This document shows, one piece after another, positions 10,348-20,913 of a stretch of 64,000 nt of DNA. Numbering within the stretch: position 1 is the stretch's first letter; each line of letters opens with the position of its first letter. The position numbers were made by a program, and so were the translations under genes. Source of the DNA: Adiantum capillus-veneris (Eukaryota; Streptophyta; Polypodiopsida; Polypodiales; Pteridaceae); the NCBI GenBank assembly GCA_014529385.2, contig CM043953.1:110182549-110246548 (forward strand). The letters are read 5' to 3'. The notes beneath the pieces were generated by a model. That model searched no databases. It saw only the letters and a program-made list of their open reading frames with translations, and had not been told where the DNA came from.

Positions 10348-10920
10348 ACGGGTCGACCACAACAAACAAGAACAAGGTTCTCGGGATTCTTGTGACAACT
10401 TGATTCAAGTGGCCAGACCTCGTCCTCAATGCCAACGAGATGTCCTACTACAAGAAGGCAGATGCTTTGTATGCTTCCAAATGGGACACAATTATTGTCC
10501 TACTGAGGGGATATGCCTTCAGTACAACGAGTTGCAAAGAGAGCCAAAATTGCGATGGGACTTGTCCGTGACATATACGGCATCACCCTGGAAGGTTCCA
10601 ACGAACTATGCAAAGCCTATGGAAAGCTAAATGGCTTCAATGCACTTATCTTCTTCGACCCAGGAGCCCCCGAAAAGTTTATCCATCCCGAATTCATGAA
10701 ACAGATAGATTTTGAATATGATCAACTTGTTGGAGAACTTGAAGCCTAGCTAGCCACTGGGCAAACACAAACAGTCGTACCTCCGATTGGTGCTCTTTTG
10801 GTCACCAGCCAAGGGTACCATGGCAAAGCAGATTGTCACATCATGAAGTTGATCAATTGTGATACTCTTTTGGGTATTTCCTTGGCACGACAAGAATGAT
10901 GTGACCATCTAGATTCGGCA
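9351..10920 (+). pseudogene. Gypsy gag-protease pseudogene
   Basis: Fragments read in order through frameshifts and stops. The start MAFLDSMEYLQFLL is at 9351. A Retrotrans_gag region lies at about 9780-10110, ending TEWDNLKMLATETMEDYNQR. A GA microsatellite (10262-10345) has expanded between gag and a damaged zinc knuckle (CFVCFQMGHNYC, 10460-10497, with the last spacing shortened). An aspartic-protease-like region with FFDPGAPEKFIHPEF follows at about 10640-10700, where DPGA replaces the usual DTGA/DSGA. Belongs with the LTR at 8602. Sequence loses Gypsy similarity after about 10920. Confidence 0.65.
10262..10345. repeat. (GA)n microsatellite
   Basis: About 42 GA units, inside the decayed gag between the capsid-like region and the zinc knuckle. 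Confidence 0.98.
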
Positions 10921-10979
10921 CCGCACCATCACTTCACAGTAGAACGACAAGCTCGTCGTCCTTAAAGTTTGACTGACAG

Positions 10980-11470
10980 AAAGCTCTTTAAACTTTGTTT
11001 GACAATACTGTTTGAAAAATGGTTTGAAATAGAAATGATATGTTTGAAATAGAAATGATCTGTTTTAAAAATTGTTTGAAACAGAAATGATTTTTTTTGA
11101 ACTTGTTTTGGTGCCGATTTGAGAATGCTTGGTTTTTGATGCAGTCTTCTGAATATTTTTGGCTCAGGCTTTTCTGAGAGGAGTGTTCATGTTTGATGTG
11201 GAATCTCTAAATGACGCAAGCCGGCGGTCTAGGGAGCGTTTAGTTGTAAGCTCGAAAACCTCTAAATGATGCAGGTCAGCGGTTTGGGGAACGTTGAGTT
11301 GTATTTGAAACCTCTAAGCCACATAGGCTGCGTTTCGTTTTAATGTTATTTGCGGGGGGAGTGATGAGGTGGTCGTTGAGTACCTTCATGCCTAAGACCG
11401 TTTGTATGGGAGGAGTGCTCATCGATGCTCTTTGTTTTTTTGTCTTTCAACACACACATGTAAAGCATCT
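10980..11470. repeat. Short tandem duplications, unassigned
   Basis: TTTGAAATAGAAATGAT occurs three to four times with a spacing near 20-35 bp (11010-11095). A second pair, CCTCTAAATGA(C/T)GCA with its following 50 bp, is repeated at about 11206 and 11262 and more weakly at 11311. No coding similarity seen. Confidence 0.55.
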
Positions 11471-11473
11471 GTG

Positions 11474-12560
11474 TTACAGCGTGATGGACTCAGACATGCC
11501 ATATATTGGGAAAATTTGTGAGAGAAATAGTTTCGCCAAATGATCGGGCTTAACTGTCTTCTTTACCGGAATGAAGTGGGCGTGTTTACTGAATCTGTCG
11601 ATGACTGTCCAAATGCCGTCATGCCCAGTTTTGGGAAGATAAAAAATAAAATCCATGGCAATGCTTTTTGAGGGTCGGGAGGGTAGGGGTATAAGGCTAT
11701 AGAAATCTTGGTGCCTATGCCTGTAAACTTGACCTTTTGGCATATTAAGCAACTACACAAACTCATCCACATCCTTTTTGAGCTCCGCTAAAAGTAATAG
11801 TCAACAGCCTTCAAGGTGGTATCTATGCCGCGGTGGCCGGAAAAAGGTGGACAATGGCACTGTCAAAACCTTTTCCCTCAAAGGCTGTAGCCGTCCTGAA
11901 TGGAATAGCCTGGAACTGTCTCTCCACTCTGAATCCGATGAAAGATATCTGCAAAATCAGGATCTGCGGTGTATTGATCTACCATATCCTCGAAGCTTCA
12001 ATGATGTATCGCGGAAATAGCCAAAACCAAGGGCTTCCTAGACAATGCATCTGCCACTAAATTCTTCTATCCTTGATCATGGACTATCTAGAAGTGGAAC
12101 TGTGACAAGATGTTAGCCCACCTCATCTGCTTTCCCGAAAGCTGCTTCTGCGACAAGAAGTAACGTAAACTCTGATGATGTGTAAAGTCTGTAAAGTCGG
12201 CTCTGAGTAGATAGTGTCGCCATTGCGTAAGAGCATGGATAACTGCCAAAATCTTTTTTTCATAAATCTGTGCAACCAACTCAGGACGTAAAAACATCCT
12301 GCTCTCTTAAGTCATGACATGGCCTTCTTGCATCAAGACTGCTCCCAAACTTGAGAGTTTGAAAGGTTGCAATCTCTGACTGTCCCCAAGTAGAAGGAAC
12401 CCCTTTCTGAATCAATACATGCAAAGGAGAAGCTATCTCTGCAAATTCCCGAGTGAATCGCCGATAATATGGGCACAAGCCTAGAAAGCTTCGAACTTCA
12501 TGAACATTCTTCAAATCAAGCCAATCACGAATAGTCTCAACTTTCTCCATAGTCACTATT
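11474..12560 (-). pseudogene. Gypsy pol fragment: RT end, RNase H, integrase
   Basis: On the minus strand, from 12556 leftward. The RT connection domain has VRSFLGLCPYYRRFTREFAEIASPL in family-typical form. RNase H follows (12088-12297, with EKKILAVIHALTQWRHYL). A linker, then integrase core (11474-11752) with MDFIFYLPKTGHDGIWTVID and RFSKHAHFIPVKK. Several frameshifts and stops break it; N-terminal RT and the end of integrase are missing. The right edge meets an L1 remnant at about 12560. It is opposite in orientation to the gag-protease at 9351, so the two are separate insertions or a rearranged copy. Confidence 0.8.
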
Positions 12561-13895
12561 GAGGCATTAGAGGTGGTCGAGTGCTGCTTTCAGCGGATCC
12601 GAGTCGTGGGCCTCAGTGGGAGGACTTGTGTGATAGACCCACACCCATCAGCTCGAGTTAGGACACTGGCGATTATGGACGTGGGAGAGCCGCCCCTGGT
12701 GCGAGTGCAGTGGGACCCAGGGGAGTGTTTTTGGCGGGATCCTTTTACTCCAGCCCAATCACCCAGAGACTCCTTTTTAGTACATGGCACGGTTGGGACG
12801 TCAGATGTTGACAGGTGGAAGTGGAAAGACATTTGTCCTGCTGCAGGGGACCATTGGCAGGAGGAAGGTCTCACGATTGAGTTCTTGGCAGATTTTTGGG
12901 AGATAGTCGAGGAGTCACTATGTTCCAGTGACTAGTTGTTGCCCATCAGGTTATTGCAGTTGGGAGTTGGTTGGTGCACAACGGTCACTCTGCTGCATGT
13001 ACTGCCTATGACCATACACTTGAGACACAACACCATTGTCTGCGGAACTGCCCCATGGCACAACAGGTTTGGCTTTGGCTGATGCTTGCACTTTCGGCAG
13101 CTAGCCAGTACACCTAGCTTGGTCCACCCTCAGTCTCAGCACTTCGTTTCGAGATGGCCTTAGTCAGCAGGATGATTGTGATTCAGGTGGGCCGACCTAG
13201 ACTCTAGCTTGGCACAGAGCTTGTATCTCAGGAGTGGAGCAAAGATAGAGAGAGTTGTTGGGAGCTCATCTGCAGCCTGACACTTTGGTTCATCTTGAGA
13301 GCTTGATGCGTCTGCATCTTCAAGGCTCGATCCGTCCCACCGAAGGAGACTGTAAGAGACATCTGGCTGGAGCTGATTCACACACTCAGAGGACAGTTTG
13401 AGAGGTTTCAAACTTTCAAGGCAGCTCCGACTGTATGCAGGAGCGCCACGAGCCTTCTTGCGACTTTGGTGACCAGGGCCTTTCTCCACTGTTGGTGGTT
13501 TGAGCTCATCTGCAGCCTCACTTTGGTTTTATCTGGAGAGCCCGATGCTTCCGCGTCTTCGAGGCTTGACCCGTCCCACCGTAGAGATTGTAAGAGACAT
13601 CTGGTTGGAGCTTATTCATACACTCAGGGGATAGTTTAAGACGCATGCGTGAGCGCCTCGAGGCCTTCTGACGACTTTGGCGACCAGGGCCTTTCTTCAC
13701 CATAGCTCATGGGACATCTAGATGGCACTATTGCCCATCAGAGTGATGGTTTCCTCTTGATTTAGCCATCATTGTACATAGCTTGTTTTTCCATGGAGAG
13801 TTTTTAATGTAGCCGTCTCTAGTAGGGGCAGTTTGTAGCACATTGGGCAGGTTTTTTTAACTAATGGAAGGATCTTTTTCTTGCCCAGAAAAAAA
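12560..13895 (+). pseudogene. Plant L1 LINE 3' remnant
   Basis: The 120-codon frame at 12573-12935 aligns with the C-terminal part of the L1 at 28847-31926 (both have RVVG..GR, DP, VQWDPGE.. or LYWDPGE.., then an FL/FF-containing block). A zinc-finger-like HCLRNCPMAQQVWLWLM stretch follows near 13030-13085, matching the RVT-associated finger (HCLWSCSASHVVW in the other copy). The 3' end is a short A-tail at about 13887-13896. Heavily mutated and 5' truncated. Confidence 0.65.
13256..13703 (+). repeat. Tandem duplication inside the L1 remnant
   Basis: Two similar units of about 240 and 200 bp: each begins GAGCTCATCTGCAGCCT (about 13261 and 13502), continues with GTCCCACCG..GA..GTAAGAGACATCTGG and ends GACCAGGGCCTTTCT. 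The second is missing about 35 bp. Confidence 0.75.
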
Positions 13896-14495
13896 AACTT
13901 TTGTGGCCAAGACTAGGTGGTACTGTCCTCATGAAAATTTGGCTTTACGTTAGAGGGCCCGTTTTGGTTGTTGAAATTAAATAGGGTCTTTGACGTTGTG
14001 ATTTAGGATTTGCTGTGATGTTCCAACACTTTCAGCAGAGAGTGGCTGCTGAAGAGGTGATCAACCATGGAATCGTTCCCAATCTGATCAGATTCTCTGT
14101 ATTGATGAAGTTGCATCTTACTGCATAGTGTATAGTGTGGGGTTGTTTTGTAAGTTCTGTAGTAATTTCTTGGAGAAAAATTGTACATAAGGGCGTTAGC
14201 ATTAATGGTGAGAACACTTAAACATATAATGGCAGCTGACTATGTTTTTTTATTGGCCATTAACTCAAGGAAGGTAGTTGCTGTCAGCTTAAGGTTTTTT
14301 CTTTGCTTTTCTATGGTGTTAGATCCCAGTTGTGCTACATTGTTTGAGCTTCAAAAGGTGTGAAAAAAGATGGTTTTTACTTTTTCTAGGAAACCTGTAA
14401 TTGTTTGTTTTGGTTTTTCTGTCCATATATTCGCTCAGTAATGGTTATTCTTCATGCAGAATGGTCAATTTTAGATTTTACATGGGCTTTTGCAG

Positions 14496-15421
14496 ATTGC
14501 ATAGGCTCGGCTTTCAATGCAAAGGGTTCTATGGAATGTCCAAATTGCAGACGTACTGAGCACGGTCAGTGGCTGTATGCAAATGGTAGCCACCAACGTG
14601 AGAACTCAACTATCGAGGATATGCTCTTTGAAGAGGAGCAAGATTTGTTTCCTGGAGTTCCAGAGTTCCTTTTTCCACATGAATATTTGGCAAGTTTTAG
14701 CTGTCCTTAATTTTTGTGCCTAAACAAGTTTTGAAGCTCCTTGTGTATCTACGAGTGTATAATGTCTCTACTGCGTGTGATGTTAGTCGTTTCTTTTTCT
14801 CTCGGTACCAGGTTGGTCATATTCAGTGGCCATCATATCTGGGAGCATATGCACAGCTCTCTGTATCAGTCGGGTAAGTTTTGTAGCCACCATTTTTTGC
14901 TGCTGCCATGTGCTTAATTTCTCATGTCTAAAAGCGCTTTTCTGGGCAGGGATGCAGACAACCATCGTCCTGCTTGTAAGTCTATGTAATATGTGGTAAT
15001 TCCTCACGCAACAAAGGGACTGTTGTTCTCTTGTGCAGTAAAGCTTTTCAATCCGTAATAGGAAATGGTATGGTTATGATGTTGCAGATCCGGAGTTGGT
15101 TGTTAATGTTTTGGTTGGTGAGAACTTTGAAAGCAGTGAACTTTTCCACCCGTGCCCGTCTCTTCCTCCTCAGGGTCCAGCTTTGGTGGCCCATGTAGCG
15201 GGACCTGAAGAAAATGTGCGAGTTCATGAGAGTGGAGTTCGTTCACAACAAGGAGCTCGTCATCAAAGGCAATATCCTCCTTCAAGAGAGCAGTGGGGCT
15301 TTCAGCCCCCAGCAGCAGTCGGAGTAGCTGGAGGTGTTGGGCCCACAGAGGGATCAAGGTGGCCCCATATACAAAGTCATTCAATAGGGCACGTGTCTTC
15401 TCCACAGGCAAGGTACCGCGG
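14496..15421 (+). CDS. RING E3 ubiquitin ligase, RFI2/IPI1-like: internal exons
   Basis: Four exons: 14496-14689, 14812-14873, 14950-14975 and 15088-15421. The first starts in mid-RING with DCIGSAFNAKGSMECPNCRR, giving the second CxxC pair of a C3HC4-type finger, then the family motif GQWLYANG. The later exons give HIQWPSYLGAYAQL, RPAYPELVVN and a Pro/Gln-rich region. Plant RFI2 and IPI1 proteins share this layout; they are E3 ligases acting in light signalling (RFI2) or turnover of an SPL transcription factor (IPI1). Frame is kept across every junction (phases 0, 2, 1, 2). Donors are GT except the first, which is GC (GCAAGT at 14690). The RING N-terminal half was not found upstream. No stop or frameshift in these exons, so the gene appears intact. 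Confidence 0.85.
14690..14811 (+). other. GC-AG intron (122 bp)
   Basis: Donor GCAAGT at 14690 follows codon TTG; acceptor CCAG ends at 14811 after a pyrimidine-rich stretch. The only nearby GT (14694) would shift the frame by four bases and break the downstream HIQW reading frame. Confidence 0.7.
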
Positions 15422-15607
15422 GTATGTATCTGGAACTGTCTTCTCGTCATATAGATTATCACAATTTTTGGCTGCAAGAACGTTGAGCTAGTACATTTCC
15501 AGAAAAGAATTATCAATTTGTAAAAGGCTTAGTAGTTGTTAAAGAGACCATCCGTTGCTAGCGGGCAAACAAGGTAAAGCATAAGTCTCTCAGGTTAGGT
15601 CAGTGAT

Positions 15608-16169
15608 TGTGATAAAGTGACGCTGTGGCATTACTGGAGTCTGGACCGGTAGAGGAAAGCTTGAGCTGAACTGATGTGAAGCCAGATTCAAAGGACCTGA
15701 AGCAGGACCCGAACACGCAGGAACCGTGGTGGGAATCCGGGTGCGGTTTTTGGGTGGGTGCGTTGACGTGGCAGGCCGTATGGCATGCGACTACTGTTTG
15801 GCGCGAGTTACTTGAAGCGTCGATTGTCCGAGCTTTCTGGGCGCTAGTTTTTGATGTCCGTGCTTTTTGGCAATTGTAAAACATAACTGGGAGGAGATCG
15901 TCCAGTGGGCTGTGACTTTATGATGACTCAGAGGGAGAGCGTGGCTCTTCGAGTTTGTAAACTTTGATTTTGGATCAATGGCATAAAGAATACTGTGTGG
16001 GGCGCCTAGTTGAGGGGCCAATGCGTTTGGGAGTGGAACTTTACCTTCTCTGTGTCTTTTGTCTATTGTGTGATGTTTTGTGTCTTTCAAGTTCGAGAGA
16101 GTGCAGTTTTGGTTCAGTTCAATATTGTTGAGGAGATTCACCGCCTCGCTAGTGGCTTTCTGGTTTCAG
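15608..16169 (+). repeat. LTR (+) at the start of the giant intron
   Basis: Contains GACGTGGCAGGCCGTA, repeated GCTTT(T/C)TGG motifs, and the shared core ATAAAGAATACTGTGTGGGGCGCC...GGGGCC (15983-16020), then GGGAGTGGAACTTTACC. A primer-binding-like site follows at 16170. The 5' boundary is approximate. Confidence 0.55.
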
Positions 16170-16185
16170 TGATATCAGAGTTCAG
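16170..16185 (+). other. Primer-binding-like site
   Basis: TGATATCAGAGTTCAG differs from TGGTATCAGAGCTCAG at two positions and sits where the LTR ends. Confidence 0.55.
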
Positions 16186-16850
16186 ACAAGTGTTCTTCTC
16201 AGAGCGCAACAATAGACTGTGGAAGCAGCGTCTTTTCATCTTTGGGAAGGAGAGGAAGAAGAGGAGAAGGTGTACAAGGACAGAGAGAATATGGCAACAG
16301 AAGCTTTTTGATAGTCTCAAAAATTGAAGAAGTGGAAGAGGATGCTGAGGGGAAAGTAGTTCCAGACTCAACAAGGTCTACTTCCAGAGTCAAGGGAAGG
16401 CAGAAAAGAAGTGATTGATATGCTTTTGAAAGTCTGTAGACGATCTGACCAAGGGGGAAGACAAGAAGCAGAAGACAAAAAATCAAAGAAAGCCAAGGCA
16501 CAAGCAAATTTGGTGTTTTGAAGATGTGGTAGAAGGGATTGTTAGAATCTCTGAAAAGTTCGAGTGCTGCAAGATTTTTTTGAAAGGATTCAGAGGGATC
16601 TTCTAGACTTCTACTGATAGGAGCTATGGAGTTTTTGGAAGTTTGGGCTGGAGGAGGGTGACTTGGCAGATAGTCCTCAGTTAGAGAAAGATCTTGCCCT
16701 GGAATCTACAGAGCTCCTTGGTATTCAGTAGTCGAGTCTGATGCAATGCATGATCCATGAGGGGAGACACTCCACTCGCCATAACAAATTGACACGGATT
16801 GGAAAGGGAAGTTCATTGTTGTGTCTTTTAGATTTATCGTAGATATTGGA
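16186..16850 (+). pseudogene. Decayed leader/gag region of the LTR element
   Basis: Lys/Arg/Glu-rich reading frames broken by stops follow the primer site (for example the frame to 16327). No gag or pol motif survives. Assigned only by position. Confidence 0.35.
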
Positions 16851-16895
16851 GGCTGATGTCACAATGCGATGATGTGGCAATACCAATACCTTACC

Positions 16896-17061
<166 letters not shown>

Positions 17062-17273
17062 ATATATTAACGTCTACAAAAGGCCAAAATGACCTATGAG
17101 ACCAACTGATTACAATGATGAGTCTAGTACCAAGTTTGGGTACAAACAAAGAAACTGATAGGAGTGCTACCGACTCCTATGGGTGGCTGGTAGGCTGATC
17201 AATGGTATCATGCCATAAAGGTACAAAGTGGGGATAAGTGTCACCATGATACAATATAGCAGTAGCATGAAGC

Positions 17274-17927
17274 CTATCCTGATCGACACTCTGGTTGTTG
17301 TGCTAGAATCCTGTGGATCCTTTGCCGCAATCTCCGCCAATGCTGCGTGGCTCCCCTCCTCAGTCGCGGTCGTCTCGATCTCCCTAACTCTATAGCTCGA
17401 TCAATGAGAGTACCGCTGGTGTGTGTATGGGTGGGAACCGAGCTCTGTAATGGTGGTGTCCCCTCTGCCTCTGTGGTACTCAGGTTGAAGAAATCTGAGA
17501 TGCGTCTCTGAGACTGTCTCTGTCTTTGCCCACTCAATAGAGCGTCTCTATGTCTCTGTATCTCAAGTAGGAATAATCCGAGACATCTTTGATCCTGATA
17601 TCTCATGACTCTATCTAACGAGTCAAAACCATCTCTGAATAAACAATGAAAGCGTCCCCGTATCTCATAGTAGACTGTGCAGCGACATATGTAGTGAAAC
17701 TCTGTCTCTGGCTCTGCATGGCATAACTGACATATCCTACTGTCTGCTGGTCTGCCTCTGAATCTACCTGTCTCAATCCCAAGCTGGTGTGAAGATGTGC
17801 GAATCTGGCCTATAGCACATCGTAACCCATGAGATAGATGTGTGTCCATGTAACTGGGACGTGTGACAAATCCGTCTGTCGTGAGTTGGAGAAGATGCTC
17901 TCTATAGAAAACCCTCTTCGTACCCAA
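17274..17927 (-). pseudogene. LINE ORF2: C-terminal zinc-finger region
   Basis: 217 codons, with CQLCHAEPETEFHYICRC (near residues 66-83), a C-x2-C...H-x3-C finger typical of LINE ORF2 C-termini, then an Arg/Gln-rich tail. Frame differs from the RT segment, so at least one indel separates them. Confidence 0.7.
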
Positions 17928-18125
17928 CTCCCGTGATGGCTCTATCCATGTCCTCTTGCTATCAAGCTGGATAAGATCCTACCGAATGAGTCTAGTAGTC
18001 TCCATCCGTGTAAGAGCCAAAGATGGTGCATCAAGAGAATACTGGAAAGGGGGCAGCCTGTCCATGCTGAAACCATGCCTCTGAAACCATGAGCTCATCC
18101 GTGCATACCAACATGATGTATCTCC

Positions 18126-19499
18126 CTATAATGCCAGCTGTCTAGATGACTCAAGAGCAAGCCTGGCATACCTGTCCCTGGTGGTGTCCCATAAGCTGTG
18201 TACAAATGATACTGATCTGGTGAGAGCCTCAACCTCCATAGGTGGGGCAGCCAGCTCCGCTCGTATGATGTCATGTGGGACTGAGGCCTTGGCTCTAATC
18301 AGCCTAGAAATCATAGATATCAAGGGTCTCTCCATATTACTCCATCCAGCACTGTCAACAGACGGTCCCCAAACCTGAACCCCGTGGTGCATAACTGAAG
18401 CGGCGAAAGTGTCGAAAAGCCAGAGCTTTGTTCGAGGTTCCTGGAACTGAACCTGCGAACAAATCCTCTCTAAACCGCCTAGGGCTGCATAGGCACAAGT
18501 CAATCTAGTGTCTGCTGCCACTTTCAGTGTGAACCTCGGTCCACTAAAGACCACCCCAAGATATGTGTATGCATCAGTATACTCCATATTGTCCTGCTCA
18601 TATGTGAAAGTAGGTGCTGATCTCCTAACCCACTGTGGCGTGGTATTAAATACCATGTCCTTGGTTTTACCAAGGTTGACAGACAATCCACTATCCTCTG
18701 CAAAACTATGCAATGCGTCCAAATGTCTCTGCATACCATCTGGTGAGTTTGATATCAACACAATATCGTCCGCATATAATAAAAGAGGGATCCATGTCCC
18801 CGCAAGCTGAGCACCTCTATCTCCACCTCTATCAATATAATCAGAGACCTCATCAACATACATACCAAATAAAGTAGAGGATAGTGGGCATCCCTGTTTC
18901 ACTCCGATAGTGGAGTGAACTATGTCAGATATCCCCTCTGACGTGCGTACATGACCCATCACTGAACTGTACAATGCCATAATCCCCCATATCAGCTCTG
19001 TGGGTACCCCCAATTCTATAAGCCGGCGCATCAATCTGGCCCTCGGTACTGTGTCAAAAGCTTTGCGGAAATCCACAAAGCTACAATATATCCGTCTACC
19101 ATGTGCTCGACCCTCCTCAATGATAGCTCTAAGTCTAAAGACATGATCTAGTGTGGAGAAACCCCTCCTGAAACCAGCCTGCCCAGGTGCCCGTATGCCC
19201 ATAATCTCTGCCCAACTGCTCAGCCTATGCTCAAGGATGGATGCATATAACCGTGCCAATGTGTGTCCTACCATGATAGTACGGTAGTTCCCCGGTACTG
19301 TGGGGTCTCCTGTCTTGAAGATAGGTACAATAGTAGATAATCTCCAAGACTCAGGGAAGCCCTCACACATGACACGGTTGAATAACCGTGCAAGCATCTC
19401 TGCCAACAAATCCCCAGCATGTATAATGTGCTCTGCTACCAAACCCTCATGATCTTGTGCCCGTCTGGTCTTCATCCTGTCAATGGCCTCCTTTACCAT
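18126..19499 (-). pseudogene. LINE ORF2: reverse transcriptase domain
   Basis: 457-codon open segment of RVT_1 type. It has NYRTIMVGHTLARL (71-84), GQAGFRRGFSTLDHV (106-120), FVDFRKAFD (141-149, catalytic Asp), GVKQGCPLS (199-207) and the catalytic box YADD (242-245), followed by GLSVNLGKTK and a thumb region. All catalytic Asp residues are present. Upstream and downstream frames are shifted, so the full ORF2 is not expressed intact. Confidence 0.88.
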
Positions 19500-19562
19500 C
19501 TCAGTGGTAAAGAAGGTGCTCGCAGCCGGACATGGCTGTGGTGGATCTGGTAGTGGTGGTTG

Positions 19563-19955
19563 TCAAGGTACAGTGTATAAAGATGTTGCATATTGCCCCC
19601 ATATCTCTGTAGAAGTAATCACTGGTGGGGTAGACTGCTCATGGAATAGACGCCAAGCCTCTCCTGAATCTCTACCAAGGAAGAGCTGATATAAATCTTG
19701 CTCCATCTGGACCAAGAAAGCTCGCTTCTTCCGTCGCACTAGTCGTCGTGTAGCAATACGAGACTGTCTATAGGTGATCACTCCCAATGTAAGCTCCCGT
19801 TGTATCTGAGCTCTACTCTGTCGACACTCCTCATCATACCAGCTGTTCTGAGGTATGTGCCCAGAACGACGTCTCTGACCAGGCTGAGTGTGTGGGTATG
19901 CCTCTGTCGCTGCCCCATGTAATGTCACTGTCAGCATAGATGTGATCTCCTCCAC
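19563..19955 (-). pseudogene. LINE ORF2: linker between endonuclease and RT
   Basis: 130 codons, Arg-rich, with WYDEECRQSRAQIQR and ATRRLVRRKKRAF, like the basic inter-domain region of LINE ORF2 proteins. Separated by stops from both neighbours. Confidence 0.6.
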
Positions 19956-20118
19956 TGTGTATATTGGCTCTGATGTGCATAAAAGCCTACATATCTCCTA
20001 TGCATAGACTGAGTCAGTCTCTGGTGTAAAGTATAGCGTGGATGTCTACCACCCCGTGAGGCCTGAGATGTACTGTACTCAAAGGAGACTGATAATGTCA
20101 AAAGTGCATGATCTATTG

Positions 20119-20883
20119 CTATCCTACATGCCTGGGCCCCACTATGAAATCTTGAATGTGAGAGATAAAGCTCGGATGTGTCAGAACATAGTCTACAGTG
20201 CTGGACCCATGTCTATGTGGAAAACAAGTAAAACTTGTAGACAATGGGAAGGTCGATAAGCCATTCAGTATGGCTAAACTGTGAGTAGTCGTCATCTCCC
20301 TCAGGTATCTCCCATACTCTGTATGTTCTCTATCGTGTGAGCATCTCTCAAGTCGCATCTCCTCTGGCTCTAACTCTCTAAGCATCTCCTCTGAGGTGTC
20401 ATAGAAGACCGTCTGTGAGTTGCCTGTACGGGCATTGAAATCCCCCAGGAGTATGATGTCTCCATCTCTGGAGAACTCCCAGATATCATCATCAAGTACA
20501 GAGTAAGGAGACTGTCCTCTGGGTGAAGCATATACTGAAGTGCTGGGAGGAAAATAGCATATGGCGATGTACAAGAATCGTCCAGTCTCTGCCCTTAGCC
20601 TCACCCGCAAGTATCTGGCCTGATCATCTCTCCGAACTATGTGCAGTAGTGGTTGGAGCTCCTCTCTGAAAAGAACTGCTACACCTCCTGATCCTCTAGT
20701 CCCATGCGCAGATCTGGTGCATGTCCGGCAAGCTGTCTCCCATCTGTATCCTGATATGTGCGGCATCAACTGTCCTGGAGACTGATGAGTCTCTGAGTAG
20801 AAAACAATGTCTCTGTCTCTGAAGCTGTCCTCAAAGGCCCCCACATCAAGTCTATACGAACCATTACAATTCCAAACGGCCAT
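20119..20883 (-). pseudogene. LINE ORF2: APE-type endonuclease domain
   Basis: 254-codon segment. Motifs in order: WNCNG (residues 4-8), SETH (30-33, catalytic Glu), GSGGVAVLF (64-72), GDFNAR (147-152, catalytic Asp/Asn), NG (207-208) and STVDYVL (228-234). The domain nicks target DNA to prime reverse transcription. The final SDH motif is displaced by a frameshift just after residue 254 (IDHALLTL is seen in another frame), so ORF2 is broken here. Confidence 0.8.
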
Positions 20884-20913
20884 CCTGAGAGTGGTCCCAT
20901 AGGTCTCGCACCG

